Shown: positions 26,397-35,169 of the stretch, in pieces
Layout: every line of letters starts with the position of its first letter
Numbering within the stretch: the first letter of the stretch is position 1
From: Dorea formicigenerans
GTDB lineage: Bacteria; Bacillota; Clostridia; Lachnospirales; Lachnospiraceae
Length of the DNA stretch: 64,000 bases
NCBI RefSeq assembly: GCF_025150245.1
Contig: NZ_CP102279.1
Coordinates: 2,291,423 to 2,355,422 of the forward strand
Reading direction: 5' to 3'
The notes under the pieces: generated by a model
What the model saw: only the letters and a program-made list of their open reading frames with translations
Told to the model about the DNA's origin: nothing
The model's database searches: none
Position numbers and translations under genes: made by a program

Positions 26397-27296
26397 TCAC
26401 ATTTTTGTTCGACTTGAATTTTCTACAACTCTTTTATTGTACATGCCACACACTACACGGTCAAGTCCTGCCAGATCCTTTTTCACATATATATTGCAAA
26501 ATCCTGCATTTTTCATAAGCTTTGATACATCTTCTGCCTGGTCATGACCGATCTCGAACATGAGCCATGCACCATCATTCAGATGTGAAATGCTTTCGCT
26601 TACAATTCTTCTGTAAAAGTAAAGTCCGTCTTCATGTCCGTCAAGCGCGATCCACGGATCATGAAGCTTTACTTCGTCCTCCAGTCCCTGGATCACTTCC
26701 GTTCTAATATATGGTGGGTTTGACACAATAAGGTCAAAACTTTCAGATACATTTTCAAAAATGTCACTCTGTACCCATATAACAGGAACCTTAAGTCTCT
26801 GAGCGTTCTTTTTTGCCACTTCAAGCGCATCTGCTGATATATCTGCGCCAACCGCTTTCCCCCCTGTAATGTGCTTTCTTTCTGCCGCATACTTTAAAAG
26901 ACTGATCAGTATACAGCCCGAACCAGTACACATATCCAGCACATGCATATCCGGTCTTATCACTTTCAATGCTTCTTCCACCAGATTCTCTGTATCCTGC
27001 CTTGGTATAAGCACATGCTCATTAACAAGAAATTCATATCCCATAAACTCCTGACTTCCCGTAATATGCTGAAGTGGAATTCTTCGTGCACGCTTTTCCA
27101 GATATTCCCAATACCGTTTTGCTTCCTCTTCCGAAATATTTTTTTCCGGATTTCCATAGTAGGAAGCACGACTGATTCCAGTCACATATTCCAGTAAATA
27201 CCATGCATCGATTTGAGCATCTGGTATCTGTCTGCTTTCCAGATACGCAGATCCTTCTTTATAAATCCTCTGCAGTTTTAAAGTTCTCTGCTTCAT
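26397..27296 (-). CDS. prmC: Peptide chain release factor N5-glutamine methyltransferase
   Basis: SAM-dependent enzyme that methylates the GGQ glutamine of RF1 and RF2. The SAM-binding motif is VLDMCTGSGCI and the catalytic motif is VSNPPYIR. The N-terminal helical domain (AYLESRQIPDAQIDAWYLLEY region) binds the factor. Start at the ATG 27296 with TTGGAGAG 3-5 nt upstream; the 5' end overlaps DUF1385 by 38 bp. It is directly upstream of its substrate gene prfA. Confidence 0.96.
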   Translation of the reverse strand: MKQRTLKLQRIYKEGSAYLESRQIPDAQIDAWYLLEYVTGISRASYYGNPEKNISEEEAKRYWEYLEKRARRIPLQHITGSQEFMGYEFLVNEHVLIPRQDTENLVEEALKVIRPDMHVLDMCTGSGCILISLLKYAAERKHITGGKAVGADISADALEVAKKNAQRLKVPVIWVQSDIFENVSESFDLIVSNPPYIRTEVIQGLEDEVKLHDPWIALDGHEDGLYFYRRIVSESISHLNDGAWLMFEIGHDQAEDVSKLMKNAGFCNIYVKKDLAGLDRVVCGMYNKRVVENSSRTKM

Positions 27297-28203
27297 ATGC
27301 TCTCCAATCAAATACTGCTTCTACTGCCTGTATTGCCACTTCAATCATTGAGTCGTCCGGTTCTTTCGTTGTCAGCTTCTGGATTGCAAGTCCTGGTCTG
27401 CTTAAAAGATTGATAATCGGATTCTCACTTCTTCCTGCAAGTTTCAGTACTTCATAAGAAATTCCTGCAATGACCGGAATCAAGGCAATTCTCACGATCA
27501 CACGCATCAGCGGTGATTCCACCTGAATCAACATCAACAAAATAATACTGATTGCCAGTACGAAGAATAAGAAGCTTGTTCCACAGCGCTTATGCTGTCT
27601 GGAACTGATTCTGACATTATCAACGGTAAGCGGAAGTCCATGCTCAATGCAATTGATGCATTTGTGCTCCGCGCCATGGTACATAAATGTTCTCTGGATA
27701 TCATCCATTCTTGAAATCAATGCAATATAGAGAATAAATATACCAATCCTCACAAATCCTTCCACTAATGTTCTCAAATGATACGATGGCATCAGTGGTT
27801 TTAATAATGAAGACAGAAAATACGGCAGAACCATAAATACTGCTACTGCAATTACTACAGATATTGCAACTGTCGCATTCATCATCCATTTTTCCTGTTT
27901 TTCCTTCTTTGCGATTTCTTCCTCTGTCAGTTCTTTTTCGCTTTTTACTTCCTCTTCGTCCTCATAAAATTCAGCTGAAAACATCAACGTCTTAATTCCC
28001 AGAACCATAGAATCTATAAAATTGAACACCCCTCTGACAAACGGAATCTTCGTTAAAGCTTTCCATTTGATCACACTGTGATATTCTTCCTTCTGTACAA
28101 AAATCTCTCCATCCGGTTTTCTCACTGCAACCGCATAGTCGTCTCCATGTCTCATCATAATTCCTTCAAGGACTGCCTGTCCCCCAATATTGGATGACTT
28201 CAT
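27259..28203 (-). CDS. DUF1385 membrane protein (YqhQ-like)
   Basis: Conserved membrane protein of 314 residues, YqhQ family. It begins SSNIGGQAVLEGIMMRHGD, a hallmark motif. A cytoplasmic acidic stretch (DEEEVKSEKELTEEE) precedes about four hydrophobic helices, including TVAISVVIAVAVFMVLPYF. The FMYHGAEHKCINC motif with possible metal-binding His and Cys is conserved in the family, followed by the CGTSFLF element. The function is unknown; the constant location upstream of prmC and prfA suggests nothing more than operon conservation. AGGAG-type site about 9 nt before the ATG. Confidence 0.93.
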   Translation of the reverse strand: MKSSNIGGQAVLEGIMMRHGDDYAVAVRKPDGEIFVQKEEYHSVIKWKALTKIPFVRGVFNFIDSMVLGIKTLMFSAEFYEDEEEVKSEKELTEEEIAKKEKQEKWMMNATVAISVVIAVAVFMVLPYFLSSLLKPLMPSYHLRTLVEGFVRIGIFILYIALISRMDDIQRTFMYHGAEHKCINCIEHGLPLTVDNVRISSRQHKRCGTSFLFFVLAISIILLMLIQVESPLMRVIVRIALIPVIAGISYEVLKLAGRSENPIINLLSRPGLAIQKLTTKEPDDSMIEVAIQAVEAVFDWRAYEAENFKTAEDL

Positions 28204-28241
28204 ATAATTGCTCTCCTCATATCTGATATAAATAGAAGAAA

Positions 28242-28268
28242 GGGTTGAGATTTAAAAAACCTCAACCC
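28242..28268 (-). terminator. Terminator or attenuator after rpmE
   Basis: GGGTTGAG and CTCAACCC form an 8-bp stem with an 11-nt loop, followed by TTTCTTCTATTT on the minus strand. DUF1385-prmC-prfA follow without a clear new promoter, so read-through is likely. Confidence 0.8.
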
Positions 28269-28283
28269 CGATAACCTTCGAAC

Positions 28284-28484
28284 TTATTTCATTCCGTACT
28301 TCTTGTTGAACTTATCAACACGGCCACGAGCCTGTGTTGCTTTCTGCTGTCCTGTGTAGAACGGATGACACTTAGAACAGATTTCTACGTGGATATCTTC
28401 TTTTGTAGATCCTGTTACGAATGTGTTACCACAGTTGCAAGTTACAGTTGCCTGATAGTATGCTGGATGTATTCCTTCTTTCAT
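28284..28484 (-). CDS. rpmE: 50S ribosomal protein L31
   Basis: Small 66-residue protein of the large subunit, zinc-binding type. It starts [20 protein letters not shown]; the metal ligands are in CNCGN and CSKCHPF. AGGTG lies 7 nt before the ATG at 28484; the GTG at 28493 falls inside that site and is rejected. It has its own promoter in the short gap after rho. Zinc-type L31 can be replaced by a zinc-free paralogue under zinc starvation; no paralogue is in the window. Confidence 0.97.
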   Translation of the reverse strand: MKEGIHPAYYQATVTCNCGNTFVTGSTKEDIHVEICSKCHPFYTGQQKATQARGRVDKFNKKYGMK

Positions 28485-28561
28485 GATTTTCACCTCTTCT
28501 TTATTATTGTTGCGTTTATTTTAGTTGCGTCAAACGCGAATATTTTCTAAACAGCTTTCTT

Positions 28562-28590
28562 ATTGTACCACACGATTGCCAGCTTGTCTA
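28562..28590 (-). promoter_or_regulatory. Promoter of rpmE
   Basis: TAGACA (28590-28585) and TACAAT (28567-28562) at 17-bp spacing on the minus strand, 5 of 6 matches in each hexamer. The -35 overlaps the rho stop codon. Confidence 0.7.
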
Positions 28591-29940
28591 TAATATTTTT
28601 TTCTTTTTTACCATTTCAATCAACTCATTGTTGTTCTTTGTATTGGAGAACATATTCAGGATACTCTCCACCGCCTCTTCCGCACGCATTCCATTGAGTG
28701 CACGGCGCATGATCTCCACAGCTTCCTGCTCATCTTTGTTAAGAAGCAGATCTTCTCTACGAGTGCTTGACTTCGGTATATCAATAGCAGGGAACATTCT
28801 TTTTTCAGAAAGCTTACGGTCAAGTACCAGTTCCATGTTACCTGTTCCTTTAAACTCCTCATATACAACATCGTCCATCTTGCTTCCTGTATCTACCAGT
28901 GCTGTAGCGAGAATTGTAAGGCTTCCACCCTCACGCATATTTCTTGCAGCACCAAAGAAGCGCTTTGGCATATGAAGCGCTGCAGGATCAAGACCACCGG
29001 AAAGTGTTCTTCCGGATGGTGAAACAGTCAGGTTATACGCTCTTGCAAGACGTGTGATGCTGTCAAGCAAGATCATAACATCTTTCTTATGTTCTACAAG
29101 ACGCTTTGCACGTTCAATGACCATTTCAGATACTCTCTTATGATGCTCTGGAAGCTCATCAAATGTAGAGTAAATAATCTCTACATTGTCTCCTTGAATG
29201 GTCTCTTTAATATCCGTAACTTCCTCCGGACGTTCATCAATCAGAAGAATCAGAAGATGCACTTCCGGATTATTCTTAAGAACAGACAATGCAACTTCTT
29301 TTAAAAGTGTTGTCTTACCGGCTTTCGGAGGTGATACGATCATTCCTCTCTGACCTTTACCAATTGGAGAAAGCAAGTCCATAATTCTCATAGACGTGCT
29401 TGTCTTGCCACACTCCAGACGCATTCTCTCATTTGGAAAAATCGGTGTCATCTTCTCGAAACTGCTACGTGTGAGAAGTTCCATTGGATCTGTATCATTC
29501 ACTTTAGTCAAATATAACAGTGCGCTGAACTTCTCCTGCTGTGTCTTAATACGAGTATGTCCCTCCAAAATATCTCCAGTCTTCAGATTGAATCTACGGA
29601 TCTGAGACGGCGAAATATAGATATCATTATCTCCTGGAAGATAATTATCACTTCGGATAAATCCGAACCCATCTGGCATAACCTCCAGAATTCCGCGTGC
29701 AACAATTCCACTGTCCAGGCGGTCAATATCATGGATTTCTTTATCTCCGGTATTCGCAGACATCTCTTTTACTGTCTCACGCTTTTCCTGTTTTTCTTTT
29801 TCCTGTTCTTTTTCATCTTCCTGTAACATCAATTCGATTACCTGGGCCTTTTTCATTGTAGAAATACCTTTCAGGCCTCTTGCTTTTGCAAGTTCTTTTA
29901 ACGTCGTCAACGGTAATGTTTCATATTTTTCTTTCATCAT
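28588..29940 (-). CDS. rho: Transcription termination factor Rho
   Basis: Hexameric RNA helicase that ends transcription on unstructured RNA. Domains: a SAP-like helical N-terminus (TLKELAKARGLKGISTMKK), a short acidic/basic insert (residues about 42-60, EDEKEQEKEKQEKRE), a cold-shock RNA-binding domain with PDGFGFIRSDNY, and the ATPase core with SPPKAGKTTLLK (Walker A) and VMILLDSITRLAR (Walker B). Length of 450 residues is slightly above E. coli Rho because of the insert. AAAGGA lies about 11 nt from the first ATG; two ATGs are in tandem. The rpmE-DUF1385-prmC-prfA group follows. Confidence 0.97.
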   Translation of the reverse strand: MMKEKYETLPLTTLKELAKARGLKGISTMKKAQVIELMLQEDEKEQEKEKQEKRETVKEMSANTGDKEIHDIDRLDSGIVARGILEVMPDGFGFIRSDNYLPGDNDIYISPSQIRRFNLKTGDILEGHTRIKTQQEKFSALLYLTKVNDTDPMELLTRSSFEKMTPIFPNERMRLECGKTSTSMRIMDLLSPIGKGQRGMIVSPPKAGKTTLLKEVALSVLKNNPEVHLLILLIDERPEEVTDIKETIQGDNVEIIYSTFDELPEHHKRVSEMVIERAKRLVEHKKDVMILLDSITRLARAYNLTVSPSGRTLSGGLDPAALHMPKRFFGAARNMREGGSLTILATALVDTGSKMDDVVYEEFKGTGNMELVLDRKLSEKRMFPAIDIPKSSTRREDLLLNKDEQEAVEIMRRALNGMRAEEAVESILNMFSNTKNNNELIEMVKKKKIL

Positions 29941-30023
29941 CGCTTTATATTCCTTTCAATTATAGGCTTATGTGTCATCACGGGATTCTTTGTCAGAATA
30001 GACTTCATCTGAAACTAAAGTTT

Positions 30024-30052
30024 ATTATACTACAAATGTTTCGCTTTTAAAA
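30024..30052 (-). promoter_or_regulatory. Possible rho promoter
   Basis: TATAAT (30029-30024) with a weak TTTTAA at 17 bp. It is about 85 nt upstream of the rho start and is divergent from the maeA promoter. Confidence 0.4.
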
Positions 30053-30073
30053 GCCTTTTTTCAAAGACATTTC

Positions 30074-30102
30074 TTGATTTGGTAATCTTAAAATGATATG
30101 AT
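30074..30102 (+). promoter_or_regulatory. Promoter of the maeA-yhcC-DUF4364 operon
   Basis: TTGATT and TATGAT with 17-bp spacing; start site expected near 30108, about 60 nt before the GTG. Confidence 0.65.
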
Positions 30103-30170
30103 GGTATACAAGGGATGACCTTGTTCAAATCCCCATATACAAAATATAGTAGAAAAAGGTGGTATTTAAC

Positions 30171-31319
30171 GTGACAAATCAAGAAAAAGCTCTGAAAATG
30201 CACGAAGAATGGAACGGCAAACTTGAAACCATCGCAAAGTCTCATGTAAAGACTCGCGAAGATTTGGCAATTGCTTACACACCGGGTGTTGCTGAGCCAT
30301 GCAAAGTTATCGCTGAAGATAAAGAAGCCGCATACAAATATACAATCAAATCCAACACAATTGCTGTTGTATCTGACGGAAGTGCCGTGCTTGGACTTGG
30401 CAATATAGGACCGCTGGCTGCCATGCCTGTTATGGAAGGAAAAGCTGTCCTTTTCAAAGAATTCGGTGGTGTCAATGCTGTGCCGATCTGCCTGGACACT
30501 CAGGATACTGAAGAGATCATCAAAACTGTTGTAAATATTGCTCCTGCTTTCGGAGGCATTAACTTAGAAGACATCAGTGCTCCAAGATGCTTTGAAATTG
30601 AGGAACGTCTGAAAGAGCTTCTCGACATTCCTGTTTTCCACGACGATCAGCACGGAACTGCCATTGTGGTTCTTGCCGGAATCATCAATGCATTAAAAGT
30701 AACAGGAAAAGACAAAGAGACCTGTAAAGTCGTTGTAAATGGTGCCGGAAGTGCCGGTGTTGCAATCACAAAACTGCTTCTCACATACGGATTTTCTCAT
30801 ATTACAATGTGCGATATCAGTGGAATCCTCGGAAAAGATTCTCAGAATCTGAATTGGATGCAGCAAAAGATGGTCGAAGTAACAAATCTGGAAGGCAAAA
30901 AAGGAACCCTTGCTGATGCATTGAATGGTGCAGACATCTTTGTCGGTGTATCTGCTCCGAATATTGTCACAAAAGAAATGGTCGCTTCCATGAACAAAGA
31001 TGCTATCCTCTTTGCAATGGCTAACCCTGTACCAGAGATCATGCCAGACCTCGCAAAAGAAGCCGGAGCAAAAGTTGTTGGAACCGGACGTTCAGACTTC
31101 CCGAACCAGGTCAACAATGTCGTTGCTTTCCCTGGAATCTTCAAAGGCGCTCTGGAAGGACGCGCAACTAAGATTACAGAAGAGATGAAACTTGCAACTG
31201 CAAAAGCAATCGCAAGCCTTGTTCCGGATGAAGAACTGAACGAAAACAATATTCTTCCGGAAGCTTTCGACCCTCGCGTTGCAGACGTTGTAAGCGAAGC
31301 TGTGAAGGAATTGATTTAA
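30171..31319 (+). CDS. NAD(P)-dependent malic enzyme
   Basis: Oxidative decarboxylation of malate to pyruvate with NAD or NADP. The short bacterial form, 382 residues: the malic domain has [20 protein letters not shown] and the metal/substrate motif [12 protein letters not shown], and the dinucleotide-binding fold has [12 protein letters not shown]. The start is the GTG at 30171, with AAAGGTGG 8 nt upstream; a GTG at 30159 is part of that site. No phosphotransacetylase-like C-terminal domain is fused, unlike MaeB. It opens a plus-strand operon and its stop overlaps the next start by 1 nt. Confidence 0.95.
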   Translation: MTNQEKALKMHEEWNGKLETIAKSHVKTREDLAIAYTPGVAEPCKVIAEDKEAAYKYTIKSNTIAVVSDGSAVLGLGNIGPLAAMPVMEGKAVLFKEFGGVNAVPICLDTQDTEEIIKTVVNIAPAFGGINLEDISAPRCFEIEERLKELLDIPVFHDDQHGTAIVVLAGIINALKVTGKDKETCKVVVNGAGSAGVAITKLLLTYGFSHITMCDISGILGKDSQNLNWMQQKMVEVTNLEGKKGTLADALNGADIFVGVSAPNIVTKEMVASMNKDAILFAMANPVPEIMPDLAKEAGAKVVGTGRSDFPNQVNNVVAFPGIFKGALEGRATKITEEMKLATAKAIASLVPDEELNENNILPEAFDPRVADVVSEAVKELI

Positions 31320-32242
31320 TGGCTGTTTACTGGGGCGAAAAGAGATACCATTCTCTGGACTATTATCTCAAAAACACCTATGGCAGCAAATTATATAAAC
31401 TATCACTGAACGGAGGCATGACTTGTCCGAACCGAGATGGAACATGCGGAACCCGTGGCTGCATTTTCTGCAGTCAGGGTGGTTCTGGTGATTTTGCCGA
31501 ATCACCTTCCGAGACGATTCGTGAACAGATTGAACATGGAAAATCTAAAGTCGCCGCCAAATATGGAGGCGGTTCTTATATTGCATACTTTCAAGCATAT
31601 ACGAACACTTATGCACCTGTAGACTACCTTCGTAAAATATTTACTGAGGCAATCATGCACCCGGATATCAGAATTCTTTCTGTAGCAACAAGACCGGACT
31701 GTCTCGGTGAAGATATTTTAAATCTTCTTCATGAATTAAATCAGATCAAACCTGTCTGGATTGAGCTTGGACTTCAGACAATTCATGAAGATACGGCATC
31801 TTATATCCGGCGCGGCTATGATCTTCCGGTATTTGAACATGCATTAAAGAGACTTCGTCAAATGGGTATTCCGGTAATCGTACACACGATTCTCGGACTT
31901 CCAGGAGAAGATATCAAGCGGAATCTTGAGACTATGCATTATCTGAATGAACACCACATTCAGGGAATCAAGCTACAGCTTTTACATGTTCTGAAATACA
32001 CAGATCTCGCGGACGATTACCTGACAGGCAGATTTTCTATTTATTCCATGGAAGAATATTTTGAAGTCTTAAGTTCCTGTATCTGCAATCTGAGTCCGGA
32101 TATTGTCATTCATCGGCTCACCGGGGACGGTCCAAAAGATCTTCTGATTGCTCCTACCTGGAGCACAAACAAACGACATGTCTTAAACCAGATGCAGTCC
32201 TGGTTCAAGATTCACGACATCTGGCAGGGAAAGGAGTTGTAA
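31319..32242 (+). CDS. TIGR01212 family radical SAM protein (YhcC-like)
   Basis: A radical SAM enzyme of 307 residues. The cysteine-rich region is MTCPNRDGTCGTRGCIFCSQ; the family is recognised by this arrangement and by GDFAESP and FQAYTNTY. The barrel continues with ELGLQTIHEDT and HTILGLPGED. A role in tRNA or translation-linked modification has been suggested for the family, but the substrate is not known to me with certainty. It overlaps the malic enzyme stop by 1 nt (TAATG) and is followed 3 nt later by a DUF4364 gene, so the three are co-translated. Confidence 0.92.
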   Translation: MAVYWGEKRYHSLDYYLKNTYGSKLYKLSLNGGMTCPNRDGTCGTRGCIFCSQGGSGDFAESPSETIREQIEHGKSKVAAKYGGGSYIAYFQAYTNTYAPVDYLRKIFTEAIMHPDIRILSVATRPDCLGEDILNLLHELNQIKPVWIELGLQTIHEDTASYIRRGYDLPVFEHALKRLRQMGIPVIVHTILGLPGEDIKRNLETMHYLNEHHIQGIKLQLLHVLKYTDLADDYLTGRFSIYSMEEYFEVLSSCICNLSPDIVIHRLTGDGPKDLLIAPTWSTNKRHVLNQMQSWFKIHDIWQGKEL

Positions 32243-32245
32243 ATT

Positions 32246-32758
32246 ATGGCAGAAGCATTTAAACTTTATAAACTGATCATTCTGTATATGCTGGATAAGG
32301 TGGATTTCCCACTGACTAATTCCCAGATTTCAGAATTCATTTTAAACGAAGGCTACACGACATATTTTAAATTGCAACAGGCTCTTTCAGAGCTTTTGGA
32401 TTCTGGATTTATTCGTGAAGAGTCCACGCACACAAGAACATTTTATCACCTGACAGAAGAAGGCGAGGAAACAATTCATTACTTTAAAAATGATATTTCA
32501 CCTGCAATCCAGGAAGATATTAACAGTTTTCTCAGTAATAAACAATATGAACTGAAAAATGAAGTTGCCATAAAAGCTGACTATTATCGAAATCCCAACA
32601 TGGAATATTGTGTCCGCTGTCAGATACTGGAACGTGATGCTCCTTTAATCGACCTGACGCTCACTGTTCCAACGGAATCTGAAGCAATGGCAATTGCAGC
32701 AAACTGGACACAAAAGAATGAAAAGATATACGCCAATCTAATGGCCGAATTATTATAG
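32246..32758 (+). CDS. DUF4364 family protein (winged-helix-like)
   Basis: Protein of 170 residues found mainly in Clostridia. The N-terminal half (KLIILYMLDKVDFPLTNSQI, then LQQALSELLDSGFIREES) has the layout of a winged helix similar to PadR/ArsR-type regulators, ending in a wing-like FYHLTEEGEE. The C-terminal half is an alpha/beta domain of unknown role. DNA binding is an inference from pattern. It is the last gene of the maeA operon and ends at a strong bidirectional terminator. Confidence 0.88.
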   Translation: MAEAFKLYKLIILYMLDKVDFPLTNSQISEFILNEGYTTYFKLQQALSELLDSGFIREESTHTRTFYHLTEEGEETIHYFKNDISPAIQEDINSFLSNKQYELKNEVAIKADYYRNPNMEYCVRCQILERDAPLIDLTLTVPTESEAMAIAANWTQKNEKIYANLMAELL

Positions 32759-32773
32759 GTATATCCCAAAAAA

Positions 32774-32818
32774 AGAATGAACTGTATTTTAATTTTCATT
32801 GCAAATACAGTTCATTCT
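32774..32818. terminator. Bidirectional terminator
   Basis: AGAATGAACTGTATTT and its perfect complement form a 16-bp stem with a 13-nt loop, flanked by A residues on the left and T residues on the right. It ends both the DUF4364 transcript and the convergent DUF819 transcript. Confidence 0.92.
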
Positions 32819-32848
32819 CTTTTTATTTAGCCCGGATTTGTATTATCA

Positions 32849-34057
32849 TTATCTTCCAAGGAATGTTCCTATAAAGATTCCATAGTAGTTACCAATGACA
32901 TATCCAAGAGTACCGACCAGAAGTGCCGGAACTACCATTGCCTGCCATCCTTTTGCAATTGCAAGCGCTGCGGCTGTTGTAGGTCCACCTATATTTGCAT
33001 TCGATGCAATACAGATCTCTTCCAGGTTGAATTTGAAAATCTTACCAAATACAAAGGAGACGATCATGTTCATACCAACGATGATTGCACAGAATACAAG
33101 GAGTAATGGTGCCTGTGTCACGATCAGGTAGATAGATGCCGGAACACCGATTACTGCAAAGAAGATATGAATCAAGAATGTACCAATTTCCTGTGCGCCA
33201 CCAATATTTCCCATAAATTCTGGTTTAATTGTTGCCAATAACATGGTCAATGTAGGCATGATCAAATATTTGTTTCCAAGAAGACCGTTTAATAATGCCA
33301 GTCCAAAATTACTTGTTGGAATCAATCCTGCAAAGAAATCTGCAATTGCTGTAGAAATTGCTACGATTGCAAATGCAATCGCAAGTGCCTCTGCGATATC
33401 GATCAGTGCGACCGGTTTTGCTTTCCAGTAACTTGCTGCCTGGTTTTCACTTTCACCACTTGCTTTTCTTGCTTCTACTTCATCAATATATGGATGTTTA
33501 AATTTCTTCAAGAAGAATTTAATTGTTGGAATTGCAATCAGTACGAAGAAATAAAGTGCCATCAAAAGGTTATCTGCTACCACTGAAGAAGATACCATAT
33601 CTCCGCTTGCTCCAAATGCATCAGACATGGCTACCATGTTTACACTTCCTCCTGTGTATGAACCAACCATCATAGCTGCTATCTTGTGCAGATCTGCAAT
33701 CTGGTTATGTAACAGATAAAATGCTACAATACCACCGACCAGTGTACCAATACCGCTGATCAGGTAAATTACAAGCACACGTCCACTTTCTTTCCAGATT
33801 TTCTTCACATTTGCATTAAACAAAAGAAGTGGTACTGCAAGTGGTACAACATATGACCATACAAAATCATATGCCGGTGCATCTGTCGGGATTACCCGGA
33901 TGTTAGAAAGAATCATAGCTCCAATCAAAGCAATAACACAACCTGTTACTTTTCCTGCCCATTTGTACTTCTGCTCCATCCAGATAGCTAATGCTGCGAC
34001 GACTACTAATATTGCAAACAACGCCCACGTATTATCCGCACTAATTAATGTTTTCAT
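32849..34057 (-). CDS. DUF819 family membrane protein (YjcL-like)
   Basis: A hydrophobic protein of 402 residues with about ten transmembrane segments, of the DUF819 family. Conserved segments include GSYTGGSVNMVAM in the middle and ASNANIGGPTTAAALAIAKGW near the end, two inverted-topology motifs typical of this group. The first segments read WALFAILVVVAALAIWM. Function is not established; transport, perhaps of a small organic anion or peptide breakdown product, is plausible from the neighbouring dipeptidase. The start at 34057 has AGGA 6 nt upstream; an earlier ATG at 34090 is unsupported. Confidence 0.92.
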   Translation of the reverse strand: MKTLISADNTWALFAILVVVAALAIWMEQKYKWAGKVTGCVIALIGAMILSNIRVIPTDAPAYDFVWSYVVPLAVPLLLFNANVKKIWKESGRVLVIYLISGIGTLVGGIVAFYLLHNQIADLHKIAAMMVGSYTGGSVNMVAMSDAFGASGDMVSSSVVADNLLMALYFFVLIAIPTIKFFLKKFKHPYIDEVEARKASGESENQAASYWKAKPVALIDIAEALAIAFAIVAISTAIADFFAGLIPTSNFGLALLNGLLGNKYLIMPTLTMLLATIKPEFMGNIGGAQEIGTFLIHIFFAVIGVPASIYLIVTQAPLLLVFCAIIVGMNMIVSFVFGKIFKFNLEEICIASNANIGGPTTAAALAIAKGWQAMVVPALLVGTLGYVIGNYYGIFIGTFLGR

Positions 34058-34108
34058 ATGAATTCCTGCCTTTCTCAATCCTATAAACAAGTTACTTTTT
34101 CGTATTCT

Positions 34109-35092
34109 TTATTTCCATACTTCTTTGAATACTCGATAAAAATTCTTATAGCCAATCTTGTCAAGATCTTCCTGACTGTATCCCCTCTTCTTTAATACTG
34201 CCAGGATATTCTTTGCTTCTGCCTCATTAGAAATACCGTCGCCACTCGGTGAATCGACATGATCACTGAATGTCTTAAGCGCCTCTCCTCCAAGGTAGTC
34301 ATCAAAGTCAAATCCAAGACCAATATGATCGATTCCGATCAGATCAGCAATATACTCGACATGGTCTGCCAAATGCTCGACATTTTGTTCATCGTGTTTT
34401 TCAGAAATAAACTCTCTCATACTGTTCATTCCCACCAGACCACCAGTCTTAGCAATCGCCTTCAACATGTCATCTGTCAGGTTGCGCATTGCCGGACATA
34501 CACTACGTGCATTGGAATGTGATGCAATAATCGGTCCCTGCGCCAGATCAATGACGCCCCAGAAACATTTGTCATTTAGATGTGATACATCCATCACCAT
34601 TCCAAGATCCTGAATCCGCTTTACGGCTTTCTTTCCTGCTTCTGTAAGTCCCCTTGTTACATCCACCGGCCATCCGGTTGCCAATGCGTTTAATTCATTC
34701 CAGGTAAGCATTGCATGTCTGACACCTACTTCATCATAAAAATAGTTGATCATATCAATGTCTTCCCCAATCTGGCTTAACCCTTCCATTCCGGTTACGA
34801 TATTTAATTTTCCTTCTTTTGTGCCTTTTTCAAAATCATCGTACTTCTTCACAAAATTCAGAATATCTGCAGAATCTTCCATTTCCTGCTTAATACTCTT
34901 TACAATCTGTTTGGATCGTTTCACTGGATCACTATCATATGGTGGATCGATCCAGATTACGAAAATTCCTCCTGTAACACCACCTTCCTGGAACTTATGC
35001 AGATGATGCTTACGAAAAATATCTCTTTCTCCGTGATCTACTGCACGGCAAGTTACATCTGTCCACACATCTCCATGTCCATCAAAAATCAT
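34109..35092 (-). CDS. Membrane dipeptidase family protein (M19)
   Basis: Zinc dipeptidase of the renal dipeptidase family, 327 residues, here without a signal peptide or membrane anchor, so probably cytoplasmic. Metal ligands are His6 and Asp8 in FDGHGDVW, the bridging Glu in NIVTGMEGLSQI, a His in DVSHLNDKCFWG and a His in ASHSNARSV. Such enzymes hydrolyse dipeptides, including those with D-residues. GGGAGA lies about 6 nt before the ATG. It is located between gcvPB and the DUF819 gene on one transcript, suggesting that released amino acids, including glycine, feed the glycine decarboxylase. Confidence 0.94.
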   Translation of the reverse strand: MIFDGHGDVWTDVTCRAVDHGERDIFRKHHLHKFQEGGVTGGIFVIWIDPPYDSDPVKRSKQIVKSIKQEMEDSADILNFVKKYDDFEKGTKEGKLNIVTGMEGLSQIGEDIDMINYFYDEVGVRHAMLTWNELNALATGWPVDVTRGLTEAGKKAVKRIQDLGMVMDVSHLNDKCFWGVIDLAQGPIIASHSNARSVCPAMRNLTDDMLKAIAKTGGLVGMNSMREFISEKHDEQNVEHLADHVEYIADLIGIDHIGLGFDFDDYLGGEALKTFSDHVDSPSGDGISNEAEAKNILAVLKKRGYSQEDLDKIGYKNFYRVFKEVWK

Positions 35093-35169
35093 TCTATCTT
35101 CTCCCTTCTAACATTTTCAAGACATCTCACATACCGATTATTTTTTCACCACCCTCCTGTTTCATCAGA

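Noticed and set aside
28493-28493. Upstream GTG start of rpmE adding three residues
   Set aside because: The codon is part of the ribosome binding site of the ATG at 28484, which gives the standard L31 N-terminus.
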